From WGAB01 sp964406105 (GTDB lineage: Bacteria > Hydrothermota > Hydrothermia > WGAB01): a stretch of DNA of 28,190 nt. The notes beneath the pieces are model-generated. The model had not been told where the DNA came from. It ran no database searches and saw only the letters and a program-made list of their open reading frames with translations. Positions 6,417-13,778 of this stretch are shown one piece after another. Made by a program: the position numbers and the translations under genes. How positions within the stretch are numbered: position 1 is the stretch's first letter; each line of letters opens with the position of its first letter. Where the stretch lies: positions 1 through 28,190 of the forward strand of contig CAYOQK010000051.1 of NCBI GenBank assembly GCA_964406105.1. The letters run 5' to 3'.

Positions 6417-9400
6417 TTACCGTAGAACCACAACCTTGCGCACCAAAGACCGGTCGCGAGCCTGGAGCGTCAAGAAATACACACCAGACTGCACCCGAGG
6501 CGTCCAGGTGAAGGTGTGATGCCCCGCTGCCAGCGGCTGATGGAACAGCCGTTCCACACGACGACCACTGGCATCGTAGAGGTCCAGGGTTACCGTGCTT
6601 GCCTGGGGTAGCGTGAAGGTTAGCGTGGCGCTCCGATGGATCAGGGCTGGCGTGGCTAAGGCAAAGCGCGTGGACGTCTCGGAGCCTTCCTCCACATCGG
6701 TGATGACCCCGAAGAACTCCAGCATCTTGCGCACCAAATCCTCCAGCGTGCTTTGGCCGTTGTCTTGAAGCCCGCCCAACTCAAAGGACAGGCCAATGGT
6801 GCGGTAGTCCTGGCCGTTCCCCAGATCGTGGACGTAGGCGATACCGCAGTAGTAGGGAGGGTTGTTGTTCTCAAAGATGGCGAAGGCCTGGGGATCACCC
6901 GCCTCCAGGTGGTCTACCCAGCTGTTCTCGCCCGCGTACGGGAAGGAGAACCCTTCCGTGAAGGTGCCGTTCATGCCCAGCACAGTGCCCAGGTCTCCGG
7001 ATCCGTCCTCCAGGGGGGTGATCCCGAAGTAGGGGGAGAAGTCAAAGGCGCCGGTGCCTGGATCGTAGTACCACACGTCGCCGCCCTCCAGGAACACGCG
7101 GCCTCCGTTCTGCAGATAGTTGACAATGGCATCTGCCTCGGGCCCGGGTGGGATCCGCTCGTTGTTGGAGAACATGCCCACGGAAATCCACAGGCTCTTG
7201 AAGTTGCTGAGGTCCGTGAGGTATTCGGTGAGATTGGTGGTGTAGAAGCCCAACAGGCCGAAGTTGTCAAAGACCTGCTGCAGCGCCGGCCCTGTGAGTG
7301 GTGTGGGATCCAGATCCCAAATCAGGTAGTCACCTCCCCGGGCTGCGGAGAGTTGGATCTCGTAGGTGTCCACTGCAGCATCGCTGGAGATCACCAGGTA
7401 CAGCGTGTAGGGGTATCCCATGGGGGTTTCCGGTGCCAGGCTAAAGCTCATGGGATCGGTGCCGTTGTTGGCGGTGCCGCCGTTGCCCGGCACGGTGCCC
7501 AAGTTTGAGGTGCCGTCCAAGATGGTCACGTACGCATCAGAGGCCAGCAGGGTACCGGTGACTCCGGTGGCATCGTCGGTGCCGATGTTCTGCACCTCAA
7601 AGAAGAAGTACACCGACTCCCCGGGGTCCGTTATCCCATTGCCGTCGCCCTGAAGGGTATCGGCGATGGTGGTGGCCACCAGGCTCATGTGGACCCCGGT
7701 GAGGGGCACGTCCTTCTGCACTGCAATGTCATCCAGGTACCACCCCTCGCGGGTGACGGAAGCATCGGAGGAAAAGCGGAACCGCAACCGCAGGAGTTGA
7801 CCTGCGTAGTTGTTCAACGACAGGGTTTCCGCTTCCATGCCGTTGGAATTGCCACTGTACGAAGTTAGGGTTTCCCAAGTGCTGCCGTCGTCGGTGGAGA
7901 CCTCCACAATGCCGTAGTCGTAGCCGGACTCAATCTCGTACTGGTGCCAGAAGATCAAGCGGGCGTAGTAGGCATCGCTGAGGTCCAGCACTTGGTTCCA
8001 CAGGGCATAGCCGTCTTCGTTGTTGCCGTAGTCGCCGTTGGGAGCGTTGGACAAGGAATGGGTGGGGGAGTGGTAGTAGGTGGTGGCCAGGCCCCATCCG
8101 CTGTTGCCTCCGATGGTCCAGTTGTCCAGGCCGTTCTCAAAGGTTTCCAGGTACCAGGTCACATACGCAGGGGTGCCGATGGGGAACACCAAGGTGTCGT
8201 GGGCCACATAGGGGTTGCCCGCAGAATCCACGCCGCTGATGTCCACACCAAAGCCCACGGGCATGCCGGGCCGACGATCCGGATCCGAAGAGAACACGAT
8301 CTCGTCGCCTGTGGCGGTGTCGCCTTGGGCCAGGGTACCGATGTAAGAGGTGGCATCCATCAGGTTGATGGTGGAATCGGTGGTGCTGAGGGTCACCTGC
8401 AGGTTGTTCACCCGAAGCCCCAGGTTCCGGAGGGTGAGGAACAGGGAAACGGTTTCCCCGGGATCCGGTTGACCGTTCTGGTTGCCCTGGGTGTCGTCAA
8501 AGCTCATGTGGGTGATGCGTACGAAGGGCTCATTGAGGTTCGGGGTGTTGAGCACGGCCTCATAGGCATTGACCCGTCCCCAACCGTAGTCGTTATTGGG
8601 ATACGGACTGCCCTGGCTGGGTTGATCCGCGGTGTTCAGCAGGATGTCGTACACGGTTTCAAAGTCCAGGGTGGGGTTGAGGGAGAGCATCAGAGCGATG
8701 ACCCCAGCCACGTGGGGGGTGGCCATGGAGGTGCCGTCCCAGGTTTCAAAGCCTCCGCCGGGCACGCTGGAGGTTACCCCGGCACCTGGCGCCGAGAGGT
8801 TGGGTTTGATCAGGTTCCAGTCCTCGCGGGGCCAGTACTGGGGATCGTTCCAGGGGTCTTGGTTTGGGGCCGGGCCTCGGGAGGAGAAACTGGCGATGTT
8901 GTCGTTGCTATCGGTAGCACCCACACTGATCACGATGGGGAAGTTGCCGGGGGTTCCTGCGGTGCCCGAGCCGGGCCCACTGTTGCCGCTGGCAAACACC
9001 GGGATGATGCCCAGTTGCCGCCAGTTCCACGTGGCCTCCCAGAAGGTCAGGTCGGTTTCGTCCGAAGATCCCCACGAGTTGGACACCACGCGGATATCCA
9101 CTCCGGAGTCAATCAGGCTGGCGAAGAACTCATAGCAGGCCAGGATCCAGGGATCCTCGCCGAAGCCCCCGGAGGAGAAGCCCTTGGCGGCCACGAACAT
9201 GGCCCCAGGAGCAACCCCCACATCCTGGTTATCGGGGATGTTGGTACCCGGGCCATCGCCTCCCACGATGGTGCCCATGGTGTGGGTGCCGTGGCCGTGG
9301 TCGTCGTATGGCGTGGGGTTGCCGTTCACGCCGTCAAACCAATAGCCCAGGAACTTGCCTTGGAGCACCGGATGGGTGATGTCCACCCCTGTGTCCAGGT

Positions 9401-9974
9401 TGCCTACCACCACACCCTCGCCGGTGAGCCCCAGTTCGGTCCATACCTGGTCGGCGTGGATGATGGTGATGTTCCAATTGAACGACCGGTTTTGGAGACG
9501 ATCCGGCGGGGTTTGGGAGGAGAGAGCAGCTATTTGGCGTTGCCGATCGGCCTGTTTCTTCAGGGCTTCCTTGGCGGGATTGGGGCGGCGTGCGTCCACC
9601 AGCCATAGGGTATCCATCTTCTCAATGTAGGCGATATCGGAGCGCGCCAGAAGGCGGTCAATGACGCGTTTCTCTGCCTTCAGGTAGAGACCGTTGATGA
9701 TCCAGAAGGGCCGCAGTTCCTCAATGCCCTTTTCCTGTCGCAGGGTGTTGAGGAGATCTGCCTGGGTGGTGCGAGCAAAGTTCTGCAGATAGTGCAGCCG
9801 GGCTTGGCGGTCCTCAGCGGGAATGCTGCTGAGATCCGCCCTTTGGGCCATGTGCACGATGACCCCGATCACTTGATCCGAGGGCATCGTTTGCCAGTTT
9901 TGAGCGAGCCGAGGGTCCAACTGGGCTGCATGGAGCCCCAGGACCACCAGCAGAGTGCCCATCAAGTACCGCAT
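6417..9974 (-). CDS. Secreted multidomain subtilisin-like protease (S8) with type IX-like sorting tail
   Basis: This 1185-aa exported serine protease has a signal peptide (about 1-17) and an I9-like propeptide region to about 165. The S8 domain (about 185-475) has a complete triad: Asp194 in NLDTGVD, His228 in DDHGHGTHT and Ser416 in GTSMATPHVAG, with the oxyanion Asn331 in ASGNSGPG. Beyond it are two CARDB/Ig-like domains (about 483-600 and 758-875), each opening with a Q-G-rich DPGE motif. Between them lies a MAM/immune-inhibitor-A-like lectin fold (about 606-752). A segment at about 882-1090 resembles an inactive glutamine-amidotransferase fold (LQNGGRVFLEGGDVWYY). The final 75 residues end SGVYFLTLQARDRSLVRKVV, a Por/type IX sorting tail. 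AAGGAGG precedes the ATG. The likely role is extracellular or surface protein degradation. No sorting machinery is seen here. Confidence 0.95.
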   Translation of the reverse strand: MRYLMGTLLVVLGLHAAQLDPRLAQNWQTMPSDQVIGVIVHMAQRADLSSIPAEDRQARLHYLQNFARTTQADLLNTLRQEKGIEELRPFWIINGLYLKAEKRVIDRLLARSDIAYIEKMDTLWLVDARRPNPAKEALKKQADRQRQIAALSSQTPPDRLQNRSFNWNITIIHADQVWTELGLTGEGVVVGNLDTGVDITHPVLQGKFLGYWFDGVNGNPTPYDDHGHGTHTMGTIVGGDGPGTNIPDNQDVGVAPGAMFVAAKGFSSGGFGEDPWILACYEFFASLIDSGVDIRVVSNSWGSSDETDLTFWEATWNWRQLGIIPVFASGNSGPGSGTAGTPGNFPIVISVGATDSNDNIASFSSRGPAPNQDPWNDPQYWPREDWNLIKPNLSAPGAGVTSSVPGGGFETWDGTSMATPHVAGVIALMLSLNPTLDFETVYDILLNTADQPSQGSPYPNNDYGWGRVNAYEAVLNTPNLNEPFVRITHMSFDDTQGNQNGQPDPGETVSLFLTLRNLGLRVNNLQVTLSTTDSTINLMDATSYIGTLAQGDTATGDEIVFSSDPDRRPGMPVGFGVDISGVDSAGNPYVAHDTLVFPIGTPAYVTWYLETFENGLDNWTIGGNSGWGLATTYYHSPTHSLSNAPNGDYGNNEDGYALWNQVLDLSDAYYARLIFWHQYEIESGYDYGIVEVSTDDGSTWETLTSYSGNSNGMEAETLSLNNYAGQLLRLRFRFSSDASVTREGWYLDDIAVQKDVPLTGVHMSLVATTIADTLQGDGNGITDPGESVYFFFEVQNIGTDDATGVTGTLLASDAYVTILDGTSNLGTVPGNGGTANNGTDPMSFSLAPETPMGYPYTLYLVISSDAAVDTYEIQLSAARGGDYLIWDLDPTPLTGPALQQVFDNFGLLGFYTTNLTEYLTDLSNFKSLWISVGMFSNNERIPPGPEADAIVNYLQNGGRVFLEGGDVWYYDPGTGAFDFSPYFGITPLEDGSGDLGTVLGMNGTFTEGFSFPYAGENSWVDHLEAGDPQAFAIFENNNPPYYCGIAYVHDLGNGQDYRTIGLSFELGGLQDNGQSTLEDLVRKMLEFFGVITDVEEGSETSTRFALATPALIHRSATLTFTLPQASTVTLDLYDASGRRVERLFHQPLAAGHHTFTWTPRVQSGVYFLTLQARDRSLVRKVVVLR

Positions 9975-10002
9975 ACAACCTCCTTCACTCAGGGGTGTTC
10001 AC

Positions 10003-10032
10003 AAAAAATGGGTGTGCCCGGAGAGCACACCC
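10003..10032 (-). terminator. Intrinsic terminator after the V-type ATPase B gene
   Basis: On the - strand GGGTGTGC pairs with GCACACCC (8 bp, 7-base loop, 10010-10032), followed after one A by TTTTTT (10003-10008). It ends the ATPase transcript just before the subtilase gene. The gap between its U-run and the subtilase ribosome-binding site is under 20 bases, so the protease depends on read-through or on a promoter upstream of the hairpin. Confidence 0.85.
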
Positions 10033-10073
10033 GTTGCCAGTCCTTGGTTCCACCAGGTTGTCAAAGGAATGGA

Positions 10074-11486
10074 TTACGCCTCCAAATGGGCCTGATAGGC
10101 GTTATCGCCAGGCCAGTACTTGTCAATGTACTCGCGGCGGATCCGCGAGAGTTCGGACTTGGGGAACAGGGTGAGCAGTTCCCAGCCGAGTTGCAGGGTT
10201 TCCTCAATGGACCGGGGTTGTTCCCCTTGGCCGATCATCTTCTTTTCAAAGAGGTCAGCGAACTTCAGGTACTTCTTGTCCATGTCGGAGAGGGCATCCT
10301 CCCCCACGATGGCCACCAGGCGGCGCATATCTTTGCCTCGTGCATAGGCGGCATAGAGCTGGTTGGCCAGTTCGCGGTGATCCTCGCGGGTTTTCTCCTT
10401 GCCGATCCCCAGGTTCATGAGCCGCGACAGGGAGAGCAGCACATCAATAGGAGGGAACACGCCCACTCGGTGCAGTTCACGGGAGAGCACGATCTGCCCC
10501 TCGGTGATGTACCCGGTGAGGTCCGGAATGGGGTGGGTGATATCGTCGTCGGGCATGGTAAGGATGGGGATTTGGGTGACCGAGCCCTTGCGGCCGCGGA
10601 TTCGGCCTGCACGTTCGTAGATGGTGGCCAGGTCGGTGTACATATAGCCGGGGTAGCCGCGGCGGCCGGGCACCTCTTCTCGGGCGGCACCGATCTCGCG
10701 CAGGGCCTCGCAGTAGTTGGTCATATCGCCCAGAATCACGAGTACGTGGTAATCCAACTCAAAGGCGAAGTACTCGGCCACCGTGAGGGCGAAGCGGGGG
10801 GTAAGGATCCGCTCAATGGTAGGGTCGTCGGCCAGGTTGATGAAGGCCACGAGTTTGGACAGGGCACCGGTTTCCTCAAACTCCCGCAGGAAATAGGAGT
10901 ACTCCCGTTGGGTGAGGCCGATGGCACCGAACACCACCAGGAACTCTTCGCCCTCGCCGCGCACCTGGGCGTTCTTGATGATCATCGCGGCGATCTCATT
11001 GGCAGGCAGGCCGGCCCCCGAGAAGATGGGCAACTTCTGGCCTCGCACCAGGGTGTTGAACCCGTCAATGGCGGAAATCCCGGTTTGAATGAAGTCCGAA
11101 GGCTTATCCCGGGCCACCGGGTTCATGGGCACCCCAATGATGGGGATCCGCTTTTCCGGGATAATGGGGGGCAGCCCATCAATGGGTTCCCCACGGCCGT
11201 TGAAGATCCGGCCCACCATGTCGCGGGACACACCGAAGCGAGCCACATCCTCCACCAGGCGGATGGTGGTATTGGCCACATCAATGCCCAAGGTGCCTTC
11301 CAATACCTGGATCACGGCGTAATCGGTGGTCACTTCCAGCACCTGGCCCGAGCGGCGGGTGCCATCGCCCAGGATGATTTCTACCATGGCACCGTAGGAG
11401 AGTTCCCGGGCCTTTTCCACAATGAGAAGGGGGCCGGAGATGTATCGGACGTTGCGATACTCTTTGGTTACCAATTCTTCTGCCAT
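10074..11486 (-). CDS. atpB: V/A-type ATP synthase subunit B
   Basis: The product (470 aa) is the non-catalytic regulatory B subunit of the archaeal/vacuolar-type rotary ATPase. It alternates with catalytic A subunits in the cytoplasmic head. The family signature is continuous: GPLLIVE near the N-terminus, GRGEPIDG (97-104), QTGISAIDG (134-142), and FSGAGLPANE (155-164) where a catalytic subunit would have a GKT P-loop. TNYCEALREI, EVPGRRGYPGYMYTDL, GSVTQIPILTMPDDDITHPIPDL and SLSRLMN follow. Full length is conserved. The start has GAGGAGG just upstream and a clear promoter. No A, D, E or other ATPase gene lies on either side, although B normally sits between A and D. Either the remaining subunits are elsewhere or this copy is separate. 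Confidence 0.97.
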   Translation of the reverse strand: MAEELVTKEYRNVRYISGPLLIVEKARELSYGAMVEIILGDGTRRSGQVLEVTTDYAVIQVLEGTLGIDVANTTIRLVEDVARFGVSRDMVGRIFNGRGEPIDGLPPIIPEKRIPIIGVPMNPVARDKPSDFIQTGISAIDGFNTLVRGQKLPIFSGAGLPANEIAAMIIKNAQVRGEGEEFLVVFGAIGLTQREYSYFLREFEETGALSKLVAFINLADDPTIERILTPRFALTVAEYFAFELDYHVLVILGDMTNYCEALREIGAAREEVPGRRGYPGYMYTDLATIYERAGRIRGRKGSVTQIPILTMPDDDITHPIPDLTGYITEGQIVLSRELHRVGVFPPIDVLLSLSRLMNLGIGKEKTREDHRELANQLYAAYARGKDMRRLVAIVGEDALSDMDKKYLKFADLFEKKMIGQGEQPRSIEETLQLGWELLTLFPKSELSRIRREYIDKYWPGDNAYQAHLEA

Positions 11487-11515
11487 GGATGCCTCCTCAG
11501 AAAGGTACGGGGCTT

Positions 11516-11544
11516 AGGATAATCGCAACCCCCAAGGAAGTCAA
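11516..11544 (-). promoter_or_regulatory. Promoter of the ATPase B gene
   Basis: On the - strand the -35 box TTGACT (11539-11544) and the -10 box TATCCT (11516-11521) are 17 bp apart. The expected start is near 11509, leaving a leader of about 22 bases with GAGGAGG. The ATPase gene is therefore independent of rtcA upstream. Confidence 0.75.
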
Positions 11545-11559
11545 CGGATTCCCAAGGGC

Positions 11560-12645
11560 TTAGGGTACTGGGGAATCCTGGACCTCTGCCACCAACCAGC
11601 CCTCCCGGTGCAGGAACCGGACGGGCAGGAACTGTTGGGCGGTCCACAGGGCGGTGCGGGTGTGTGAGGTGAGTGCCTGTACGGCCATGCGGCCCCCGCG
11701 CAGCGCCAAGATCCAAACCAGGTTGTCCTGGAGATGGGGATCCACCGCATCCCCGGATTCCAGGAACGCCTGGGCCTTGTGTGCCAGTCGTCGGCCGATC
11801 TCCTCTGCTGGTACCCCTCGTTGACACAGTTGATCCACCCCTGCGGGTTGCTCGGGAGGGCCCAACACCAAGGTGGTGGAGCAGCCAGGCGACCGGGTGG
11901 GCCAGGCTCGGCCCCGGAGGCTCAGCTGAAGCCCCAGGGTTTCCAGGGCAGGCACTGCACCGCGTTGGATCCGCTGGCGGACCCGTCGTGGTTCCAGACT
12001 CCGACTACTCTGGATCCAAAGGACCGCTGGGTGTCGTTGCCGGTTTTGGGGAGGCAACATCAAGGGGCCGAGGGCACGGAGCCGCTGGATCCGATCCGGT
12101 AAGGGGGCTCCGGGTTGCAAGGGCTGTACTTCCAAGTGAACCCGTCCGCCGCCCGCGGGATAGTACCCCCGGGCCTCTACGCGGAGGGCCAGGTGCTCGG
12201 TGAGGGGACGAGCATAGGGCACCACCACGTGTTCCCAAAAGTCCCAAGTCATGGAAAAGGGGACGTCCGTGCCGCCCGTGATGTGGAGCCGGCATCCCCT
12301 GCGGCTCAGCACACAGGCGGGCAAGAGGGTTTGGAGAAACAGGGGGATGGATCCCGCGGTTTTGAAGTCCACGGTGAAGGTGCCCCCCTTGGGCTCTGCA
12401 GGGAAAAAGGCCAAAGCCGTGGTGCCCACCTGAAGGTTTTCGGGCTCGGTACGGCTTCCAGGTGCCAACTTTTGGAGGGTTTTGAGGATGTGGAGATGCT
12501 GGGGTTTTAGGCCTGGATTTCGCCGTCCCCGACGGATGTTCACGATTCGGAAGGGTCGGCCTGTGAGCAAACTGAAAACCAGGGCGAACCGGACGATCTG
12601 GCCGCCCCCTTCGCCGTAAGAGCCATCCAAGAATACGACGCTCAC
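11560..12645 (-). CDS. rtcA: RNA 3'-terminal phosphate cyclase
   Basis: The 361-aa product converts RNA 3'-phosphate ends to 2',3'-cyclic phosphates through an enzyme-AMP intermediate. The N-terminal signature DGSYGEGGGQIVR (7-19) is diagnostic, and R.NPGLKPQHL (42-51) and YPAGGG (162-167) are also conserved. The C-terminal histidine that becomes adenylylated in this family corresponds to His328 in LTSHTRTALW, after the conserved AVDPHLQDNL (300-309). Length is normal for RtcA. It starts at GTG (12643-12645), whose GTGA overlaps the stop of the beta-propeller gene, so translation is coupled to that gene. No rtcB or RNA-repair partner is nearby, which is unlike the E. coli rtcBA arrangement. 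The cyclase call is firm; the reason for its pairing with an exported protein is unknown. Confidence 0.95.
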   Translation of the reverse strand: MSVVFLDGSYGEGGGQIVRFALVFSLLTGRPFRIVNIRRGRRNPGLKPQHLHILKTLQKLAPGSRTEPENLQVGTTALAFFPAEPKGGTFTVDFKTAGSIPLFLQTLLPACVLSRRGCRLHITGGTDVPFSMTWDFWEHVVVPYARPLTEHLALRVEARGYYPAGGGRVHLEVQPLQPGAPLPDRIQRLRALGPLMLPPQNRQRHPAVLWIQSSRSLEPRRVRQRIQRGAVPALETLGLQLSLRGRAWPTRSPGCSTTLVLGPPEQPAGVDQLCQRGVPAEEIGRRLAHKAQAFLESGDAVDPHLQDNLVWILALRGGRMAVQALTSHTRTALWTAQQFLPVRFLHREGWLVAEVQDSPVP

Positions 12646-13400
12646 TCGGCCAGCGGTCGGGTGATCACCTGCCCGGCTTCCAGCAGGGGGATCACCAGCC
12701 GGTGGTGCAGGGTGTCCACGGCGAGGTCAGCCGGAGTGGTGAGTTCCTGGGCAATCACCCGTTCGTCCCGAGAGGGTGCCCATAGAACCACTGTGCCCGA
12801 GAGGTAACCCGAAACCACGAAATCGCCGTTTTTCAAGCGGGCCAAGCCATCGCCCCCCATCACGTAGCGGAACTCGTGGAGCCGCTGAGGCGCACCCATG
12901 TTCACCACTCGGTACAGCCGCGCTGGGCTGGTGAAGGAGACCACGTACAGGGTGTCCCCCTCTACCCACAGGCCGTTGGGTTTGGGGATTTCTACAGATC
13001 GCAGGACTTTCCCTTGGGCGTTGATCTCATACACCCGATCCCGTTGGGTATCGGACACGTACACCCGGCCCTGGGGTGTGGAGGCCACATCGTTCAAAAA
13101 TCGGGGGGGTTGGGGGAAGGCTTTGGGAGGAGCGAACACGCGCACCTCCCCGGTTTCCAGGGACACCCACATCAACCGGTCCACGTCAGCCACAACGATC
13201 CCTGTGCCCAAGGGGGCCATGCCCTTGGGGTCCAAGAGGCCTTGGGCCACAAGGGTAGGAGGGGCTTGCTCATGCCACTCCAGGATTTGGCCATCCCGTT
13301 TTTGGAATGCACCGATCTCTGAAATGAGCACCCGTTCCCCCAGTACCAGGGCACTCTCCGGGTGGACCCAAAGGAACAGGGTCAAAAGCCACAGGGTCAT
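12642..13400 (-). CDS. Secreted SMP-30/NHL-like beta-propeller protein
   Basis: The product (252 aa) begins with a signal peptide (TLWLLTLFLWVHPESA), followed by repeated four-strand units. Recognisable blades include DPKGMAPLGTGIVVADVDRLMWVSL, PRFLNDVASTPQGRVYVSDTQRDRVYEI, PNGLWVEGDTLYVVSF, GDGLARLKNGDFVVSGY and PADLAVDTLHHRLVIP. The spacing and the xNDVA..G.VYVSD pattern match SMP-30/gluconolactonase or NHL six-bladed propellers, and no enzymatic metal site can be assigned with confidence. The ATG at 13400 has GGAGGTG at the proper distance. A longer frame to 13484 runs through a transcription terminator and is rejected. The stop overlaps the rtcA start. It probably acts in the periplasm or outside the cell; substrate unknown. 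Confidence 0.82.
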   Translation of the reverse strand: MTLWLLTLFLWVHPESALVLGERVLISEIGAFQKRDGQILEWHEQAPPTLVAQGLLDPKGMAPLGTGIVVADVDRLMWVSLETGEVRVFAPPKAFPQPPRFLNDVASTPQGRVYVSDTQRDRVYEINAQGKVLRSVEIPKPNGLWVEGDTLYVVSFTSPARLYRVVNMGAPQRLHEFRYVMGGDGLARLKNGDFVVSGYLSGTVVLWAPSRDERVIAQELTTPADLAVDTLHHRLVIPLLEAGQVITRPLAE

Positions 13401-13420
13401 GTTCTCACCTCCCTGGGGAA

Positions 13421-13426
13421 ATTTTA
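13421..13426 (-). promoter_or_regulatory. Possible -10 box for the beta-propeller/rtcA operon
   Basis: TAAAAT on the - strand lies between the preceding terminator and the GGAGGTG site. It would start transcription near 13414. No good -35 is seen; the position 17 bp away falls in the terminator's U-run. Confidence 0.4.
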
Positions 13427-13440
13427 CGGGGCACAGGGAT

Positions 13441-13487
13441 AAAAAAACGGGTGGGGCGGCCGGCGCGTGCGCCGGCCGCCCCACCCG
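13441..13487 (-). terminator. Very strong intrinsic terminator after the 44-aa gene
   Basis: A perfect 19-bp GC-rich stem (13448-13466 with 13469-13487) is followed on the - strand by seven Ts (13441-13447). A smaller hairpin, CCCCGT/ACGGGG at 13501-13516, precedes it. The stem insulates the 44-aa gene from the beta-propeller operon. Confidence 0.93.
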
Positions 13488-13531
13488 TCCCTCAGAGAAC
13501 CCCCGTCGGAACGGGGCTCAGGGTACACCGG

Positions 13532-13666
13532 TTACCGCTCAAACAGGATCCCACCAATCAGCAGGCCGTTCCACCGGACCGGAAAGTCCGGCACCTCCCG
13601 CCGAATCTTCAACGTGGGTTTGGAAACCGGCTGTTTCCGGAGCGTTTTCTCTTTCCGTTCGGCCAT
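13532..13666 (-). CDS. Small 44-residue protein of unknown function
   Basis: The ATG at 13664-13666 is preceded by an excellent ribosome-binding site, AAAGGAGGTG, at 6-7 bases. The reading frame runs 44 codons to TAA (13532-13534). The peptide has a Lys/Arg-rich first half (MAERKEKTLRKQPVSK), a middle part TLKIRREVPDFPVRWN and a hydrophobic, glycine-containing end GLLIGGILFER. It has no cysteine, no signal peptide and no recognised family. It is framed by its own promoter (13743-13771), a leader hairpin and a strong terminator, so it looks like a free-standing short transcript. A nucleic-acid-binding or membrane-associated micro-protein is possible, and a peptide precursor less so because no modifying enzyme is adjacent. 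The gene is real on signal quality; the function is not known. Confidence 0.75.
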   Translation of the reverse strand: MAERKEKTLRKQPVSKPTLKIRREVPDFPVRWNGLLIGGILFER

Positions 13667-13691
13667 GGTTTCACCTCCTTTTTACCGATAC

Positions 13692-13724
13692 AAAAACCCC
13701 GAGCATCCCAAACGACACCCGGGG
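13692..13724 (-). terminator. Hairpin with U-run: nadA terminator and/or attenuator of the 44-aa gene
   Basis: On the - strand an 11-bp stem including G-U pairs (13697-13707 with 13714-13724, loop GTTTGG) is followed by TTTTT (13692-13696). It lies downstream of the nadA stop and also downstream of a promoter for the 44-aa gene. It can therefore end nadA transcripts and control entry into the small gene. Confidence 0.8.
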
Positions 13725-13742
13725 CCTTCACACAGGCGGGTA

Positions 13743-13771
13743 ATCTTACGCGCGTTGCCCGTGATCCGCAA
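13743..13771 (-). promoter_or_regulatory. Promoter of the 44-aa gene
   Basis: On the - strand the -35 box TTGCGG (13766-13771) and the -10 box TAAGAT (13743-13748) are 17 bp apart, directly after the nadA stop codon. Transcription from about 13736 would give a 70-base leader containing the hairpin at 13697-13724. Confidence 0.6.
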
Positions 13772-13778
13772 GCCCCTT

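Noticed and set aside
7944..9608. 554-codon open frame on the + strand opposite the subtilase
   Set aside because: The translation is a low-complexity Gly/Val/His mixture produced by the GC-rich antisense of a gene with an intact catalytic triad.
9792..11522. 576-codon open frame on the + strand opposite the ATPase B gene
   Set aside because: It is the antisense shadow of a highly conserved gene, crosses its terminator and promoter, and shows no family motif.
13401..13484. N-terminal extension of the beta-propeller protein
   Set aside because: The extension would be translated through a 19-bp terminator stem; ATG 13400 has GGAGGTG and begins a signal peptide.
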